Shown one piece after another: positions 1 through 9,598 of a DNA stretch of 64,000 nt. Numbering within the stretch: position 1 is the first letter of the stretch; each line of letters opens with the position of its first letter. A program made the position numbers and the translations under genes. Below the pieces are notes generated by a model. That model was not told where the DNA came from. It was given only the letters and a program-made list of their open reading frames with translations, and did no database searches. This DNA comes from Rhizobiaceae bacterium (GTDB lineage: Bacteria > Pseudomonadota > Alphaproteobacteria > Rhizobiales > Rhizobiaceae). The stretch is taken from positions 183,348-247,347 of the forward strand of contig JAHBYU010000006.1 of assembly GCA_019635775.1 (NCBI GenBank). Direction: 5' to 3'.

Positions 1-1
1 G

Positions 2-274
2 CGAGCCGCAGAAATTGGCGCCGACGCGCTGTTCAAGGGAACACAGGTGGACGGCGTCTATTCCGCCGATCCCAAGAAGGACCCGAACGCGACCCGCTTC
101 GAGCACATCACCCATGCCGAGGTCATCAACAAGGGTCTGTCGATCATGGATACCGCCGCGATCGCGCTTGCGCGTGAAAACCACATTCCGATAATCGTCT
201 ATTCGATACATGAGCGTGGCGGTTTCGGCGAAATCCTTCGTGGCGGCGGACGTTGTACCGTCGTTGCTGACTGA
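2..274 (+). CDS. pyrH: UMP kinase, C-terminal part (cut by window start)
   Basis: The frame is open from the first base and reads [20 protein letters not shown], then [12 protein letters not shown] and a C-terminus with [13 protein letters not shown] and GGGRCTVV. These are the conserved end of bacterial PyrH, the amino-acid-kinase-fold enzyme that phosphorylates UMP to UDP in pyrimidine synthesis. About 90 codons are visible, so nearly two thirds of the gene lies upstream. It sits 36 bp before frr, the usual pyrH-frr pairing in Alphaproteobacteria. The 5' end is missing only because the window starts inside it. Confidence 0.93.
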   Translation, partial: RAAEIGADALFKGTQVDGVYSADPKKDPNATRFEHITHAEVINKGLSIMDTAAIALARENHIPIIVYSIHERGGFGEILRGGGRCTVVAD

Positions 275-310
275 AGAAGAACAGGACGCGAAGAGTTCTA
301 GGAGACGGAT

Positions 311-868
311 ATGGCAAGCGGAGACTTTCAGGATATCCAGCGTCGCATGGAAGGCGCGATCAGCGCCTTCAAGCAGGATCTCGCCTCGTTGCGGACGGGA
401 CGGGCCTCGAGCAACCTTCTGGATGCCGTGGTCGTCAAGGCGTACGGTGCTGACATGCCTCTCAACCAGGTCGCGACCGTGTCGGTCCCGGAGCCGCGCA
501 TGATTGCGGTGTCGATCTGGGACAAAAGCCTGGTCAGTGCTGTCGACCGCTCGATCCGCGAGGCAAACCTTGGCTTCAATCCGATCGTCGATGGCACCAT
601 GCTGCGCATTCCCCTGCCGGAATTGAACGAGCAGCGGCGCAAGGAACTGGTGAAGATCGCGCACGGCTACGCCGAGAATGCGCGCGTCGCCATCCGTCAT
701 GTGCGGCGCGACGGGATGGACTTCCTCAAGAAGGCCGAGAAGGATGGCGATATCGGTGAGGACGATCAGCGCCGTGAATCGGAACGGGTCCAGAAACTCA
801 CCGATGAGACGATCTCCAGCGTAGATGGCTTGCTGTCCGAAAAGGAAGCAGAAATCATGCAGGTCTGA
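311..868 (+). CDS. frr: Ribosome recycling factor
   Basis: At 185 residues it has the standard RRF length. The sequence carries the conserved [12 protein letters not shown] segment near residue 28, the VSVPEPRMI strand and the C-terminal three-helix-bundle segment with [14 protein letters not shown]. Together with EF-G the protein splits post-termination ribosomes in the cytoplasm. The ATG at 311 is preceded by TAGGAGACGGAT, a good ribosome binding site. It lies between pyrH and uppS, as in other rhizobia, and is probably cotranscribed with both. Confidence 0.97.
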   Translation: MASGDFQDIQRRMEGAISAFKQDLASLRTGRASSNLLDAVVVKAYGADMPLNQVATVSVPEPRMIAVSIWDKSLVSAVDRSIREANLGFNPIVDGTMLRIPLPELNEQRRKELVKIAHGYAENARVAIRHVRRDGMDFLKKAEKDGDIGEDDQRRESERVQKLTDETISSVDGLLSEKEAEIMQV

Positions 869-913
869 TCGACGTTTGGTGTCCCTGCGGACGGCAGGGA
901 TGAAAGAGAAGCT

Positions 914-1645
914 ATGAGCACGCCCGAGCACGTCGCGATCATCATGGATGGCAATGGCCGCTGGGCAAAGTCGCGCGGCCTGCCACGCGTCGCCGGGCAT
1001 CGGGCAGGCGTCGAGGCGCTGAGGAAGACGGTTCGAGCGGCTGCCGATCAGGGTGTGCGATGGCTCACCGTCTATGCGTTCTCTTCTGAGAACTGGTCGC
1101 GGCCGAAATCCGAGGTCAGCGACCTCATGGGGCTACTGAAACTGTTCATTCGCCGCGATCTGGCCGAACTGCACCACAGCGGTGTTCGCGTGAAGGTCAT
1201 TGGCGAACGAGATGGCCTCGCGCCTGATATCGCCGCACTTCTCGAAGAGGCCGAAAGCCTGACCTCGAACAATCGCAAGCTCAATCTGGTTATCGCCTTC
1301 AACTATGGGGGGCGTGACGAGATCGTCCGTGCGGCGCGAAAGATAGCGGAGGCAACTCTACGGGGCGAGGTCGACCCGCGTTCGCTGTCTCAGGAGGACT
1401 TCGCCGGCTTCCTCGACACTGCCGGTATCCCCGATCCCGACCTGGTGGTACGCACCAGCGGCGAGCAGCGCATGTCAAACTTCCTGCCCTGGCAATCCGG
1501 CTACAGCGAACTCGTTTTCCTGTCCTGCTATTGGCCGGAGTTCACAGCCGAGCACTTCAATGATGCGCTACGACAATACGCATCGCGCGAAAGGCGATTC
1601 GGAGGCCGGATGCCTCAGGACGTGGAGAGGGGTGTCGCGTCGTGA
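914..1645 (+). CDS. uppS: Isoprenyl transferase (undecaprenyl diphosphate synthase)
   Basis: The 243-residue protein begins with the cis-prenyltransferase signature [14 protein letters not shown] (catalytic Asp12), followed by GHRAG, the [11 protein letters not shown] motif near residue 55 and the C-terminal [19 protein letters not shown] block. It condenses eight isopentenyl units onto farnesyl diphosphate to make the lipid carrier for peptidoglycan and O-antigen. The start ATG follows GAAAGAGAAGCT. The stop lies 19 bp before the cdsA start, so the two are probably cotranscribed. Confidence 0.96.
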   Translation: MSTPEHVAIIMDGNGRWAKSRGLPRVAGHRAGVEALRKTVRAAADQGVRWLTVYAFSSENWSRPKSEVSDLMGLLKLFIRRDLAELHHSGVRVKVIGERDGLAPDIAALLEEAESLTSNNRKLNLVIAFNYGGRDEIVRAARKIAEATLRGEVDPRSLSQEDFAGFLDTAGIPDPDLVVRTSGEQRMSNFLPWQSGYSELVFLSCYWPEFTAEHFNDALRQYASRERRFGGRMPQDVERGVAS

Positions 1646-1664
1646 TCGGGGCCGCGCGCGACCA

Positions 1665-2480
1665 ATGAGCAATCTCCAACTCAGAATCATTTCGGCGGTT
1701 GTTCTCGCCGTCGTTGTGCTTGCGGTTACCTATCTTGGCGGTGCCGCATTCCGTGTCCTAGCCGCGGCGATTGCGGCAGCGATGTTCTATGAGTGGTGCG
1801 TGATATCACGCGGCGTGACCGCTGTTCGCGATCAGATGTTGGCCGCTCTGTTACTCGCGGTCGTCCTCGCGGGCATTATTCTTGGATACCCAGCGTTGCC
1901 CATTCTAGCGATCATCGCAATCTCGACAGTCGTTGTCTTTGTCGTATGCCGAATCGCCGGGCAGGACGCCTGGGTGCCTGCCGGACTCGCTTACACGGGT
2001 CTGTCCGGGTTCTCGCTGGCGTTCCTGCGTGGTGATGACCAAGCGGGCCTCGTGGCGATTCTTTTCCTGTTCGCGGTTGTTTGGGCAACTGACATAGCCG
2101 CCTATTTCGTGGGACGTTCGGTAGGCGGCCCAAAGCTTGCGCCCGCCATTTCGCCTGGCAAGACACAGAGCGGCGCCGTGGGTGGAATCGCAGGCGGTGT
2201 TCTTGCCGGACTCGCTGTCGCCATCGTCGCCGGCCTTCAGTCGTATGCGCTACTGGCCTTCGTGGCGTTGGTTCTTTCTGTCGTCTCGCAGGCGGGAGAT
2301 CTGTTCGAATCCTGGGTCAAGCGGCGGCATGGGGTCAAAGATTCCGGCAACCTTATCCCAGGCCATGGCGGCGTGATGGATCGGGCAGACGGACTGGTTG
2401 TCGCCGCTTTTGTGCTCTATGCGGTCGGTGTGCTGCTGTCCGGTCCGGACACGCCTGCGCAAGCTTTGTTTGCGATCTGA
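1665..2480 (+). CDS. cdsA: Phosphatidate cytidylyltransferase (CDP-diglyceride synthase)
   Basis: The chosen ATG at 1665 gives 271 residues. An upstream extension to 1560 would overlap uppS and adds a charged stretch that does not look like this family. The protein is very hydrophobic with about seven or eight membrane segments. It ends with the CTP_transf_1 signature region, visible as SQAGDLFESWVKRRHGVKD followed by GNLIPGHGGVMDRADG. It makes CDP-diacylglycerol from phosphatidate and CTP in the inner membrane. In many alphaproteobacteria dxr follows; here the next gene is rseP after 77 bp. Confidence 0.95.
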   Translation: MSNLQLRIISAVVLAVVVLAVTYLGGAAFRVLAAAIAAAMFYEWCVISRGVTAVRDQMLAALLLAVVLAGIILGYPALPILAIIAISTVVVFVVCRIAGQDAWVPAGLAYTGLSGFSLAFLRGDDQAGLVAILFLFAVVWATDIAAYFVGRSVGGPKLAPAISPGKTQSGAVGGIAGGVLAGLAVAIVAGLQSYALLAFVALVLSVVSQAGDLFESWVKRRHGVKDSGNLIPGHGGVMDRADGLVVAAFVLYAVGVLLSGPDTPAQALFAI

Positions 2481-2557
2481 GGGGTTCCTGTAGTGCTGCC
2501 ACGGATTTGCCCGTATTCGAGGCACACTTGCCGCGCGACGACGTCTGAGGAAGCGAT

Positions 2558-3697
2558 TTGAGCGATACCTTGTCTACATTCCTTGGCGCCGAAAGCCTTT
2601 TGATCGGCACGATCGTTCCGTTCCTCTTCGTGCTGACCGTCGTCGTCTTCGTTCACGAGATGGGCCACTATCTGGTTGGCCGATGGTGCGGGATAGGCGT
2701 CACCGCGTTTTCGATAGGGTTCGGCCCAGAACTTCTAGGCTTCAATGATCGCCGTGGCACGCGTTGGAAACTGTCGGCCATTCCACTTGGCGGCTATGTG
2801 AAATTCGTCGGCGATATCAATGCCACAAGCACTCCGGATGCGGATGAAATCGACGCTCTGACCGCCGAGCAAAAAAAGGTGGCGTTTCACACGCAGCCGG
2901 TATGGAAGCGGGCGCTGACGGTCGTCGCTGGTCCGGCATTCAACTTTCTGCTGACGATCGCCGTGTTCGCGGTGATGTTTGCCGTCTACGGCAAGGTTAT
3001 CGCCGATCCGGTGGTGGCCGAGGTGCGACCAGACAGCCCCGCAGCCGCTGCCGGCTTCCTGCCGGGCGATCGATTCGTCAGCGTCGACGGCACGCCAGTC
3101 GAATCGTTCGCAGACGTGCAGAGGCTCGTATCGGGTCGCGCAGGCGATCCTCTTGTCTTTGTCCTTGCCCGGGACGGGCAGGAGATTACCGTCACTGCCA
3201 CGCCAGAGGTCATGGAGCAGACCGATGCTCTGGGCAACGTGATCAAGGTCGGCGTGATCGGTGTCGTCAACACACCCGAATCGGGTCAGCCGCGCGTAGT
3301 CACCTTTTCCCCGGTTGGCGCCGTGGTCGAAGCTGTGCGGGAAACAGGACATATAATCGTTAGGACCGGCCAGTTTCTGAAGCGCTTCGTGGTCGGGCGG
3401 GAGGACAAGTGCCAGCTCGGCGGTCCGGTCAAGATAGCGGACATGGCCGGGAAGGCCGCGAAGCTCGGCTTCGAGTGGCTGGTTCAACTTGTCGCGCTGC
3501 TATCGGTAGGCATAGGCATCCTCAACCTTCTGCCCATTCCGCCGCTCGATGGCGGCCACCTGCTGTTCTATGGGCTGGAAGCGGTCAAAGGCCGCCCGGT
3601 GTCGGAAAGAGCGATGGAAGCGGTGTACCGAGTCGGGATGTTCCTGGTGCTTGGCTTCATGGGCTTCGTTTTCTGGAACGACTTGTTTGGATGTTGA
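2558..3697 (+). CDS. rseP: Site-2 RIP metalloprotease RseP/MmpA
   Basis: This 379-residue membrane protease has the zinc site HEMGH at residues 33-37 in the first transmembrane helix, a central PDZ domain (about residues 125-210) and the second active-site motif NLLPIPPLDGG near the C-terminus. The family cleaves membrane-bound anti-sigma factors and leftover signal peptides inside the bilayer. The start is a TTG preceded by TGAGGAAGCGAT; no nearer in-frame ATG would keep the first helix. Only one PDZ domain is evident. The neighbouring bamA fits an envelope-maintenance group. Confidence 0.94.
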   Translation: MSDTLSTFLGAESLLIGTIVPFLFVLTVVVFVHEMGHYLVGRWCGIGVTAFSIGFGPELLGFNDRRGTRWKLSAIPLGGYVKFVGDINATSTPDADEIDALTAEQKKVAFHTQPVWKRALTVVAGPAFNFLLTIAVFAVMFAVYGKVIADPVVAEVRPDSPAAAAGFLPGDRFVSVDGTPVESFADVQRLVSGRAGDPLVFVLARDGQEITVTATPEVMEQTDALGNVIKVGVIGVVNTPESGQPRVVTFSPVGAVVEAVRETGHIIVRTGQFLKRFVVGREDKCQLGGPVKIADMAGKAAKLGFEWLVQLVALLSVGIGILNLLPIPPLDGGHLLFYGLEAVKGRPVSERAMEAVYRVGMFLVLGFMGFVFWNDLFGC

Positions 3698-3921
3698 AAA
3701 TCATGAATAAATTCAGCCTGGCATCAGCTTGGATTGATACGGCGTTTACCATGACAGGGAATATGCGTGACGCGAATGCCACGCAGCTTGGTTAAGTAAA
3801 CACAAATTAACCAGGAGCCTTGCTTGTGGGGGAAATCCGGTTATTACGGTGAGTGAAATGCACCGCGACGTCCGGTTTTCTCGCCGTGGGGACTTCGAGA
3901 AAAAGGGTTCATAAGCATACT

Positions 3922-6303
3922 ATGAAGGCAGCATCCGGGTTTTTGAGCGCCGCTTCGGCGGTTGCGTTGTCTGCGGCCTTGACTGTGTCGGGTGCGTTTA
4001 TCACGCAGCTGGCGGCGGTTTCGGTGGCGCAGGCTGCTGTAGTTTCTTCCATCGAGGTTCGCGGCAATCAGCGTGTCGAGGCGCAGACGATTCGCGACTA
4101 CGTGACGGTCAAGCCGGGTCAGAATTTCTCGTCCGCTGACATTGATGAGTCGGTGAAGCGCCTGTTCGGCACTGGGCTTTTCTCTGACGTGAGCATCAAT
4201 CAGGTCGGCGGTACGCTGGTTGTTCAGGTGTCGGAGTACCAGGTCGTGAACCAGGTGCTGTTCCAGGGCAACAAGAAGATCAAGGATGCGCAGCTCACCC
4301 AGACAGTGCAGTTGAAGCCGCGCAGCACGTTCTCCCCGGACCAGTTGGAAGCGGACGCGGAAGCGATTCGTGCAGCCTATTCCCGGATCGGGCGCGACGA
4401 TGCGGTGGTAACGCCTAGGACGATCGATCTTGGCGAAAATCGCGTGAACGTCGTTTTCGAAATCAACGAGGGCGGACGCACGAAGATCAATGCCGTCAAT
4501 TTCGTAGGGAACCAGGCCTTCAGCAGCCGGCGGCTTTCGGATGTCGTCTCCATCAAGAAGTCCGGTATCCTGTCATTCGTTCTGCGTGACGACATTTACG
4601 CCGAGGACCGGCTGCGCGCCGACGAGGAGGCACTGCGCCGCTTCTATTTCAATCGTGGTTATGCCGACTTCCAGGTTGTCTCGGCCTTCGGCGAACTCGA
4701 TGAGGCGACGAACGAGTACAATGTCACGTTCACAATCGATGAAGGTCAGCGCTACACGTTCAGCGACATCACGGTCGACAGCACCCTGGCTGAGGTGCCG
4801 GGCGAATCCCTTATGTATCTCGTTGAGACGAAGCCTGGCGATGTCTACAGCGCCAAGGACATTGAGGATTCGATCATCGCGCTGACCGAGCATCTTGCCG
4901 GCATGGGTTATGCCTTCGCGCAGGTGACCCCGCGTGGCGACCGCAATTTCGAGAACCGGACTATTTCGGTTTCCTATGCGATCGACCAGGGCGCCAAGGC
5001 CTATGTCGAGCGTATCGAAATTCGCGGAAACACCCGCACCAGGGACTATGTGATCCGTCGTGAGTTCGACGTGAGCGAGGGCGATGCCTTCAATCAGGTT
5101 CTGATCCAGCGCGCCAAGCGCCGGCTTGAGGCTCTGGGCTTCTTTGAGACAGTCGAGGTTTCCACGGCTCCGGGATCCGAGGCCGATCAGGTGATCCTCG
5201 TGGTCGACGTGGTCGACAAATCGACCGGCGAGTTCTCGATCGGCGCCGGTTACTCCACTGGTGGCGACAACCCCGGTCCGCAGCTTGAGGGCTCGATCAG
5301 CGAGAAGAACTTCCTCGGACGCGGCCAGTTCATCAAGCTGTCAGCAGGCGGCGGCGCGGACACGCGCGACTATCAGTTGTCGTTCACCGAGCCATACTTC
5401 CTCGGTCGGCGCATAGCGGCGGGCTTTGACATCTATTACCGCACCCGTGATTACGATGACTACGAGAGCAGCACGACAGGTGGCAGCATACGGTTCGGCC
5501 TGCCGATCACCGAGAACCTCAGCACTCAAGTCGCGTACAATCTGTCGAGGGAAGAATACAATCTCAACGATGGTTGTGCCGTGACCGATCCGGTCGGGGA
5601 TCCGAACGGCGACTGTAACATCTCGCTGGCGATTATCGATGCGGTCTACAGCAGCCCCTGGATCAAGTCTTCGGTTTCCGGCGGCCTCGTCTACAATACG
5701 ATCGACGACATGAAGAACCCGCATTCCGGTATCTACGCGAATGCGATGGTGGAAGTGGCCGGTCTGGGCGGTGACGCGCAGTTCGTGAAGGCGACCGCGC
5801 GTGGAACCTACTACCAGACGCTTTCCGAGGAGCTCGATGTCGTTGGTCTGGTCAGCGGCGGCGCCGGCCATGCATGGGCCTACGGCGGCGACGGATTGCG
5901 CGTGTTCGACCAGTTCCAGAGCAATGACCGCATGATCCGCGGCTTCAAGTATGGCGGTATCGGCCCATATGATGCCAGCGAACAGGGTGGTTACGACCAG
6001 CTGGGTGGCACGAGCTATCTCAATGCCTCGGTGGAAGCGCAGTTCCCGATGCCGGTCATTCCTGAGAACCTCGGCCTGCGGGCTGCGGTGTTCGCGGATG
6101 CGGCAACACTTTTTGGCAGCGACATAACCACGCCTGGCGTTACCGTGGCTGGCACGAGCATGGAATGGCGCGCGTCGGTCGGCGCCGGTATCATCTGGGC
6201 TTCGCCTTTCGGACCCATCCGTGTCGACTACGCCGTTCCAGTCTTGAAAGAGGAACATGACCAGGTGCAGGAGTTCAACTTCGGCATGTCCACCCGCTTC
6301 TGA
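3922..6303 (+). CDS. bamA: Outer membrane protein assembly factor BamA
   Basis: The protein has 793 residues from the ATG at 3922, which opens a signal peptide (MKAASGFLSAASAVALS, ending near AQA). Five POTRA repeats follow (first VSSIEVRGNQRVEAQTIRDY), then a C-terminal beta-barrel from about residue 430. The barrel includes the loop-6-like motif MIRGF and ends in MSTRF with the terminal Phe typical of barrels. BamA inserts outer-membrane proteins. An ATG at 3853 would add a non-signal extension, so it was not chosen. The 224-bp gap upstream suggests a separate promoter for bamA-lpxD and onwards. Confidence 0.96.
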   Translation: MKAASGFLSAASAVALSAALTVSGAFITQLAAVSVAQAAVVSSIEVRGNQRVEAQTIRDYVTVKPGQNFSSADIDESVKRLFGTGLFSDVSINQVGGTLVVQVSEYQVVNQVLFQGNKKIKDAQLTQTVQLKPRSTFSPDQLEADAEAIRAAYSRIGRDDAVVTPRTIDLGENRVNVVFEINEGGRTKINAVNFVGNQAFSSRRLSDVVSIKKSGILSFVLRDDIYAEDRLRADEEALRRFYFNRGYADFQVVSAFGELDEATNEYNVTFTIDEGQRYTFSDITVDSTLAEVPGESLMYLVETKPGDVYSAKDIEDSIIALTEHLAGMGYAFAQVTPRGDRNFENRTISVSYAIDQGAKAYVERIEIRGNTRTRDYVIRREFDVSEGDAFNQVLIQRAKRRLEALGFFETVEVSTAPGSEADQVILVVDVVDKSTGEFSIGAGYSTGGDNPGPQLEGSISEKNFLGRGQFIKLSAGGGADTRDYQLSFTEPYFLGRRIAAGFDIYYRTRDYDDYESSTTGGSIRFGLPITENLSTQVAYNLSREEYNLNDGCAVTDPVGDPNGDCNISLAIIDAVYSSPWIKSSVSGGLVYNTIDDMKNPHSGIYANAMVEVAGLGGDAQFVKATARGTYYQTLSEELDVVGLVSGGAGHAWAYGGDGLRVFDQFQSNDRMIRGFKYGGIGPYDASEQGGYDQLGGTSYLNASVEAQFPMPVIPENLGLRAAVFADAATLFGSDITTPGVTVAGTSMEWRASVGAGIIWASPFGPIRVDYAVPVLKEEHDQVQEFNFGMSTRF

Positions 6304-6318
6304 CGAAGGCATGCCAAC

Positions 6319-6341
6319 ATCCCGGCCTCATTGGCCGGGAT
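6319..6341 (+). terminator. Hairpin between bamA and lpxD
   Basis: ATCCCGGCC and GGCCGGGAT form a perfect 9-bp stem with a 5-nt loop, 16 bp after the bamA stop. There is no following T-run, so it is more likely a partial terminator or an RNA-stabilising stem that sets bamA above the lpx genes than a full stop. Confidence 0.5.
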
Positions 6342-6366
6342 CTGCCGATCTGGATATCGATTACAC

Positions 6367-7425
6367 ATGACGGACCCGGTGTTTTTCGTGCCGACGCGCA
6401 GCTTTACGGCGCTTGAGGCGGCGAATCTGACCGGGTCTGCGCTTCACGATCCCCAACACGCAGACATCCAATTGACCGGAATTGCATCCGCCGCCGATGG
6501 CGGCGAGGGCATGCTGGTCTTCGTGGAAGGGCGGGGCAATGCCGACCTGGCCGCCAGAGTGAGTGCAGCAGCGATTTTCTGCACCGCCGAAATGGCGGAC
6601 AAGGTAAAGCCCGGCATTGCTGTACTCGTGACGAAAAGACCGCAGACCGCCTTTGCAACGATCGGTCGGCTCATGTTCCCGGCGGCGGCATCGCCTGAAG
6701 CGCTTACCGGCGAGACTGCAATATCGGCGCATGCCTTTGTCGATCCGACTGCCATGATCGAACCTGGGGTGATTGTCGAGGCTGGCGCCGTCATCGGGCC
6801 GGGCGTCGGAATTGGGACGGGTACGATCGTGGCTCCGAACGCCATCATCGGTCGGAATTGCCAGATCGGCCGGGATTGTTACATCGGACCTTCTGCCAGC
6901 GTACAATACGCGCTGATCGGCAATCGGGTCATGATTCATGCCGGTGCGCGTGTCGGTCAGGACGGCTTCGGGTTTGCGGCCGGCGCCTCCGGTCCCGAGC
7001 GCGTGCCGCAGATCGGTCGCGTCGTCATCCAGGACAATGTGGAAATCGGAGCCAATTCCGCTGTCGACCGGGGTGCGCTTGACGACACTGTCATTGGCGA
7101 AAACACGAAGATCGACAACCAGGTCCAGATCGCACACAACGTGAGGATTGGCAGAAACTGCCTTATCGCAGGGCGCACCGGTATTTCAGGCTCCGTCACC
7201 GTAGGCGACAATGTCCTGATGGGCGGGGGCGTTGGCATCGCCGATCACCTGCAGATCGGCTCCGGCGCACAGCTTGCCGCCGGCAGCGGCTTCATGAACA
7301 ACGTCCCGCCCGGCGAAGTCTGGGCAGGCTATCCGGCCGAACCGATGGCGGCGGCGATGCGCAATTATGCGACCCTTCGGAAGCTGACTGCCGAACGATC
7401 GAAGCGAGGAAAAGGCAATGGCTGA
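6367..7425 (+). CDS. lpxD: UDP-3-O-acylglucosamine N-acyltransferase
   Basis: From the ATG at 6367 the product has 352 residues: an N-terminal uridine-binding domain, then a long left-handed beta-helix of hexapeptide repeats ([14 protein letters not shown] and others). The catalytic-His segment [13 protein letters not shown] is present. It transfers the second hydroxyacyl chain in lipid A synthesis. A longer frame starting at 6331 begins inside the intergenic hairpin and was rejected. The stop overlaps the fabZ start by 8 bp, so translation is probably coupled. Confidence 0.95.
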   Translation: MTDPVFFVPTRSFTALEAANLTGSALHDPQHADIQLTGIASAADGGEGMLVFVEGRGNADLAARVSAAAIFCTAEMADKVKPGIAVLVTKRPQTAFATIGRLMFPAAASPEALTGETAISAHAFVDPTAMIEPGVIVEAGAVIGPGVGIGTGTIVAPNAIIGRNCQIGRDCYIGPSASVQYALIGNRVMIHAGARVGQDGFGFAAGASGPERVPQIGRVVIQDNVEIGANSAVDRGALDDTVIGENTKIDNQVQIAHNVRIGRNCLIAGRTGISGSVTVGDNVLMGGGVGIADHLQIGSGAQLAAGSGFMNNVPPGEVWAGYPAEPMAAAMRNYATLRKLTAERSKRGKGNG

Positions 7426-7879
7426 AACAACGTTGGAAGCGGTCGACATACTTGGCCTGCTCGCGCTTTTGCCCCATCGCTACCCATTGCTGCTCATCGA
7501 TCGGATTGTCGACATCAACGGCGACGAGTCCGCCACCGGCATCAAGTGTGTGACCTTCAACGAGCCGCATTTTCAGGGCCACTTTCCTGGCAAGCCGGTG
7601 ATGCCGGGCGTCCTCATCATCGAGGCAATGGCACAGACGGCCGGCGCAATCTCGCTTCACGCGGCAAAGTCGGACACGCCGTCGCTGGTCTATTTCCTCA
7701 CGATCGATGGCGCGAAATTCCGCAAGCCTGTCGTCCCCGGTGACAGGATGGAACTCAAGGTGAGGAAGCTCAAGCGGCGCGGTAACATCGTGCGCTATGC
7801 TTGCGAGGCCTTTGTGGAAGGCGCAATGGTGGCCGAAGCGGAAGTCGCCGCGATGCTGACGGCGCCGGGCCAGATATGA
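7418..7879 (+). CDS. fabZ: 3-hydroxyacyl-ACP dehydratase FabZ
   Basis: The 153-residue hot-dog-fold protein has the FabZ signature [17 protein letters not shown] with catalytic His55 and Glu69 (IIEAMAQ). It dehydrates 3-hydroxyacyl-ACP in fatty acid elongation and so draws on the same hydroxyacyl-ACP pool that LpxA and LpxD use. The ATG at 7418 follows AGCGAGGAAAAGGCA. The stop TGA lies inside the lpxA start (ATATGATG), giving tight coupling. Confidence 0.96.
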   Translation: MAETTLEAVDILGLLALLPHRYPLLLIDRIVDINGDESATGIKCVTFNEPHFQGHFPGKPVMPGVLIIEAMAQTAGAISLHAAKSDTPSLVYFLTIDGAKFRKPVVPGDRMELKVRKLKRRGNIVRYACEAFVEGAMVAEAEVAAMLTAPGQI

Positions 7880-8721
7880 TGGACAAAGTCGCCCACACAC
7901 AAACCTCAATACACCCGATGGCTCTGGTGGAGCCCGGTGCCCAGTTGGGGGTAGGCGTTCGCGTCGGACCGTTTTGCCACGTGGAAGCAGGCGCTTCGAT
8001 TGGCGACAGGGTTGAACTGATCAGCCGTGTCACGGTGCACGCAGGCGTGACGATTGGCGAGGACACGAAGGTTTCGCCGACCGCTGTGCTGGGCGGACCG
8101 CCGCAGAACACAAAGCACAAGGGCGAACCGACGACGCTCACGATCGGGAGAAATTGCACGATCCGCGAAGGCGTTACCATGAACCGCGGCACGGATACGA
8201 GCCGAGGCGAAACCACAGTCGGCAACAACGGCAATTTCCTTGCCTTCGCTCACATTGCCCATGACTGCATTGTCGGCGACAATGTCACGATGGCCAATGT
8301 CGCTACACTGGGCGGGCATGTCGAAATTGGCGATAGCGTTATCATCGGCGGGCTTGCTGCGATCCACCAACTTACGCGCGTGGGCCATCACGCCTTCATA
8401 GGAGGCTGCGCTGCGGTCGTCGGCGATGTCATTCCATACGGAATCGTAGCCGGAAATCACGCGAACCTTCGCGGGCTGAACGTTATTGGCATGAAGCGCT
8501 CCGGCGTGTCGCGTGAGGAAGTCCATGCGTTGCGCGCGGCTTACAGGACACTGTTCGACCCATCGCGGCCGGTTTCCGAGAATTTGCCTGAGGTCGAGCG
8601 CATGTTCGGCGACCGGCCGATCGTCCGCGATGTCCTCGATTTCATCCAATCGCGTGGAAAACGCCCGTTTACAGTTCCGCCGCTGCGTGGCAACGCAGAC
8701 AGCGATGACAAAGACGACTGA
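7876..8721 (+). CDS. lpxA: Acyl-ACP--UDP-N-acetylglucosamine O-acyltransferase
   Basis: The product is 281 residues from the first ATG of a tandem ATGATG; the second at 7879 is equally possible. It is a left-handed beta-helix with the LpxA hallmarks [16 protein letters not shown], the catalytic-His segment [15 protein letters not shown], and a C-terminal helical domain ([10 protein letters not shown]). It performs the first acylation of lipid A synthesis. The frame overlaps both fabZ and lpxI, so the five lpx/fabZ genes read as one operon. Confidence 0.96.
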   Translation: MMDKVAHTQTSIHPMALVEPGAQLGVGVRVGPFCHVEAGASIGDRVELISRVTVHAGVTIGEDTKVSPTAVLGGPPQNTKHKGEPTTLTIGRNCTIREGVTMNRGTDTSRGETTVGNNGNFLAFAHIAHDCIVGDNVTMANVATLGGHVEIGDSVIIGGLAAIHQLTRVGHHAFIGGCAAVVGDVIPYGIVAGNHANLRGLNVIGMKRSGVSREEVHALRAAYRTLFDPSRPVSENLPEVERMFGDRPIVRDVLDFIQSRGKRPFTVPPLRGNADSDDKDD

Positions 8722-9598
8722 AGCCAAAGGCGCGCTGAATTTCCAGGCAGGTGACAAGATCGCCATCGTCGCCGGCAGCGGCAGGTTGCCGATCGATCTG
8801 GCAGAGAGCCTTGCAGCAAGGGGCCGCACGCCATTTGTGGCACTTGTGCGCGGGGAGGCCGATGCCGCGCTTTCGTCCTATGACCACGAGGAAATCGAGA
8901 TCGAGAATTTCGCGGGGCTTGCACCGCTTCTCAAGCGAAACGGTGCAACGCATGCGGTCTTCGCCGGAGGAATTTCGCGCCGACCTCGGATGAGCAGGCT
9001 GAAACCGAGCCTTGCGCTTCTGCAGCTTCTGCCCCGCGTTCTCGCCAATATCTCGAAGGGAGATGACGGCGTGCTGAGGGCGCTTGCCAGCGTGGTCGAG
9101 TCGTACGGCATAAAGATGGTTGGGGCGCATGAGATTGCACCGGATCTTCTGGCGCCGGCGGGTTCCATGACTGCCGCCTTTCCGGAAAAATCCGACTGGC
9201 TTGATCTCGAATCGGCCCGAGAGGCGGCGCTCGCAATCGGTGCGCTCGATATAGGTCAGGCCGCAGTCGCCATAGGAGGGCGCGCCATCGCCCTTGAGGG
9301 TATTGAGGGAACCGACGGTCTGCTCGACCGGGTCAGAGATCTGCGCTCAAACGGCCGCATTGCCGGCAAGAAGCGCGGCGTACTCGTCAAATGCGCCAAG
9401 CCGGGGCAGGAACTTCGCCTCGATCTTCCCACGATCGGCCCCTCGACAGTAACCGCTGCGCACGCCGCGGGGCTTGCGGGCATAGGGGTGGAGGCCGGGC
9501 ATTCGCTTGTTCTGGACGCGCGAAACGTCGTTTCGGAGGCGGATCGCCTAGGGCTCTTCGTGGTCGGCTTGCCATCTACGAAACGGAATTCCGCATGA
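8705..9598 (+). CDS. lpxI: UDP-2,3-diacylglucosamine diphosphatase LpxI
   Basis: The start ATG at 8705 gives 297 residues and a 17-bp overlap with lpxA. The sequence is an LpxI (DUF1009) protein: N-terminal IAIVAGSGRLPIDLAE and, in the C-terminal half, the conserved segments GVLVKCAKPGQELRLDLPT and GLAGIGVEAGHSLVLD. It hydrolyses UDP-diacylglucosamine to lipid X, the step done by LpxH in enterobacteria. Finding LpxI directly before lpxB is the alphaproteobacterial arrangement. Confidence 0.94.
   Translation: MTKTTEAKGALNFQAGDKIAIVAGSGRLPIDLAESLAARGRTPFVALVRGEADAALSSYDHEEIEIENFAGLAPLLKRNGATHAVFAGGISRRPRMSRLKPSLALLQLLPRVLANISKGDDGVLRALASVVESYGIKMVGAHEIAPDLLAPAGSMTAAFPEKSDWLDLESAREAALAIGALDIGQAAVAIGGRAIALEGIEGTDGLLDRVRDLRSNGRIAGKKRGVLVKCAKPGQELRLDLPTIGPSTVTAAHAAGLAGIGVEAGHSLVLDARNVVSEADRLGLFVVGLPSTKRNSA

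Noticed and set aside
5341-6312. A 323-codon open frame on the minus strand inside bamA
   Set aside because: It lies fully antisense to the conserved BamA barrel, has no recognisable domain and reflects GC-rich codon bias in the opposite frame.
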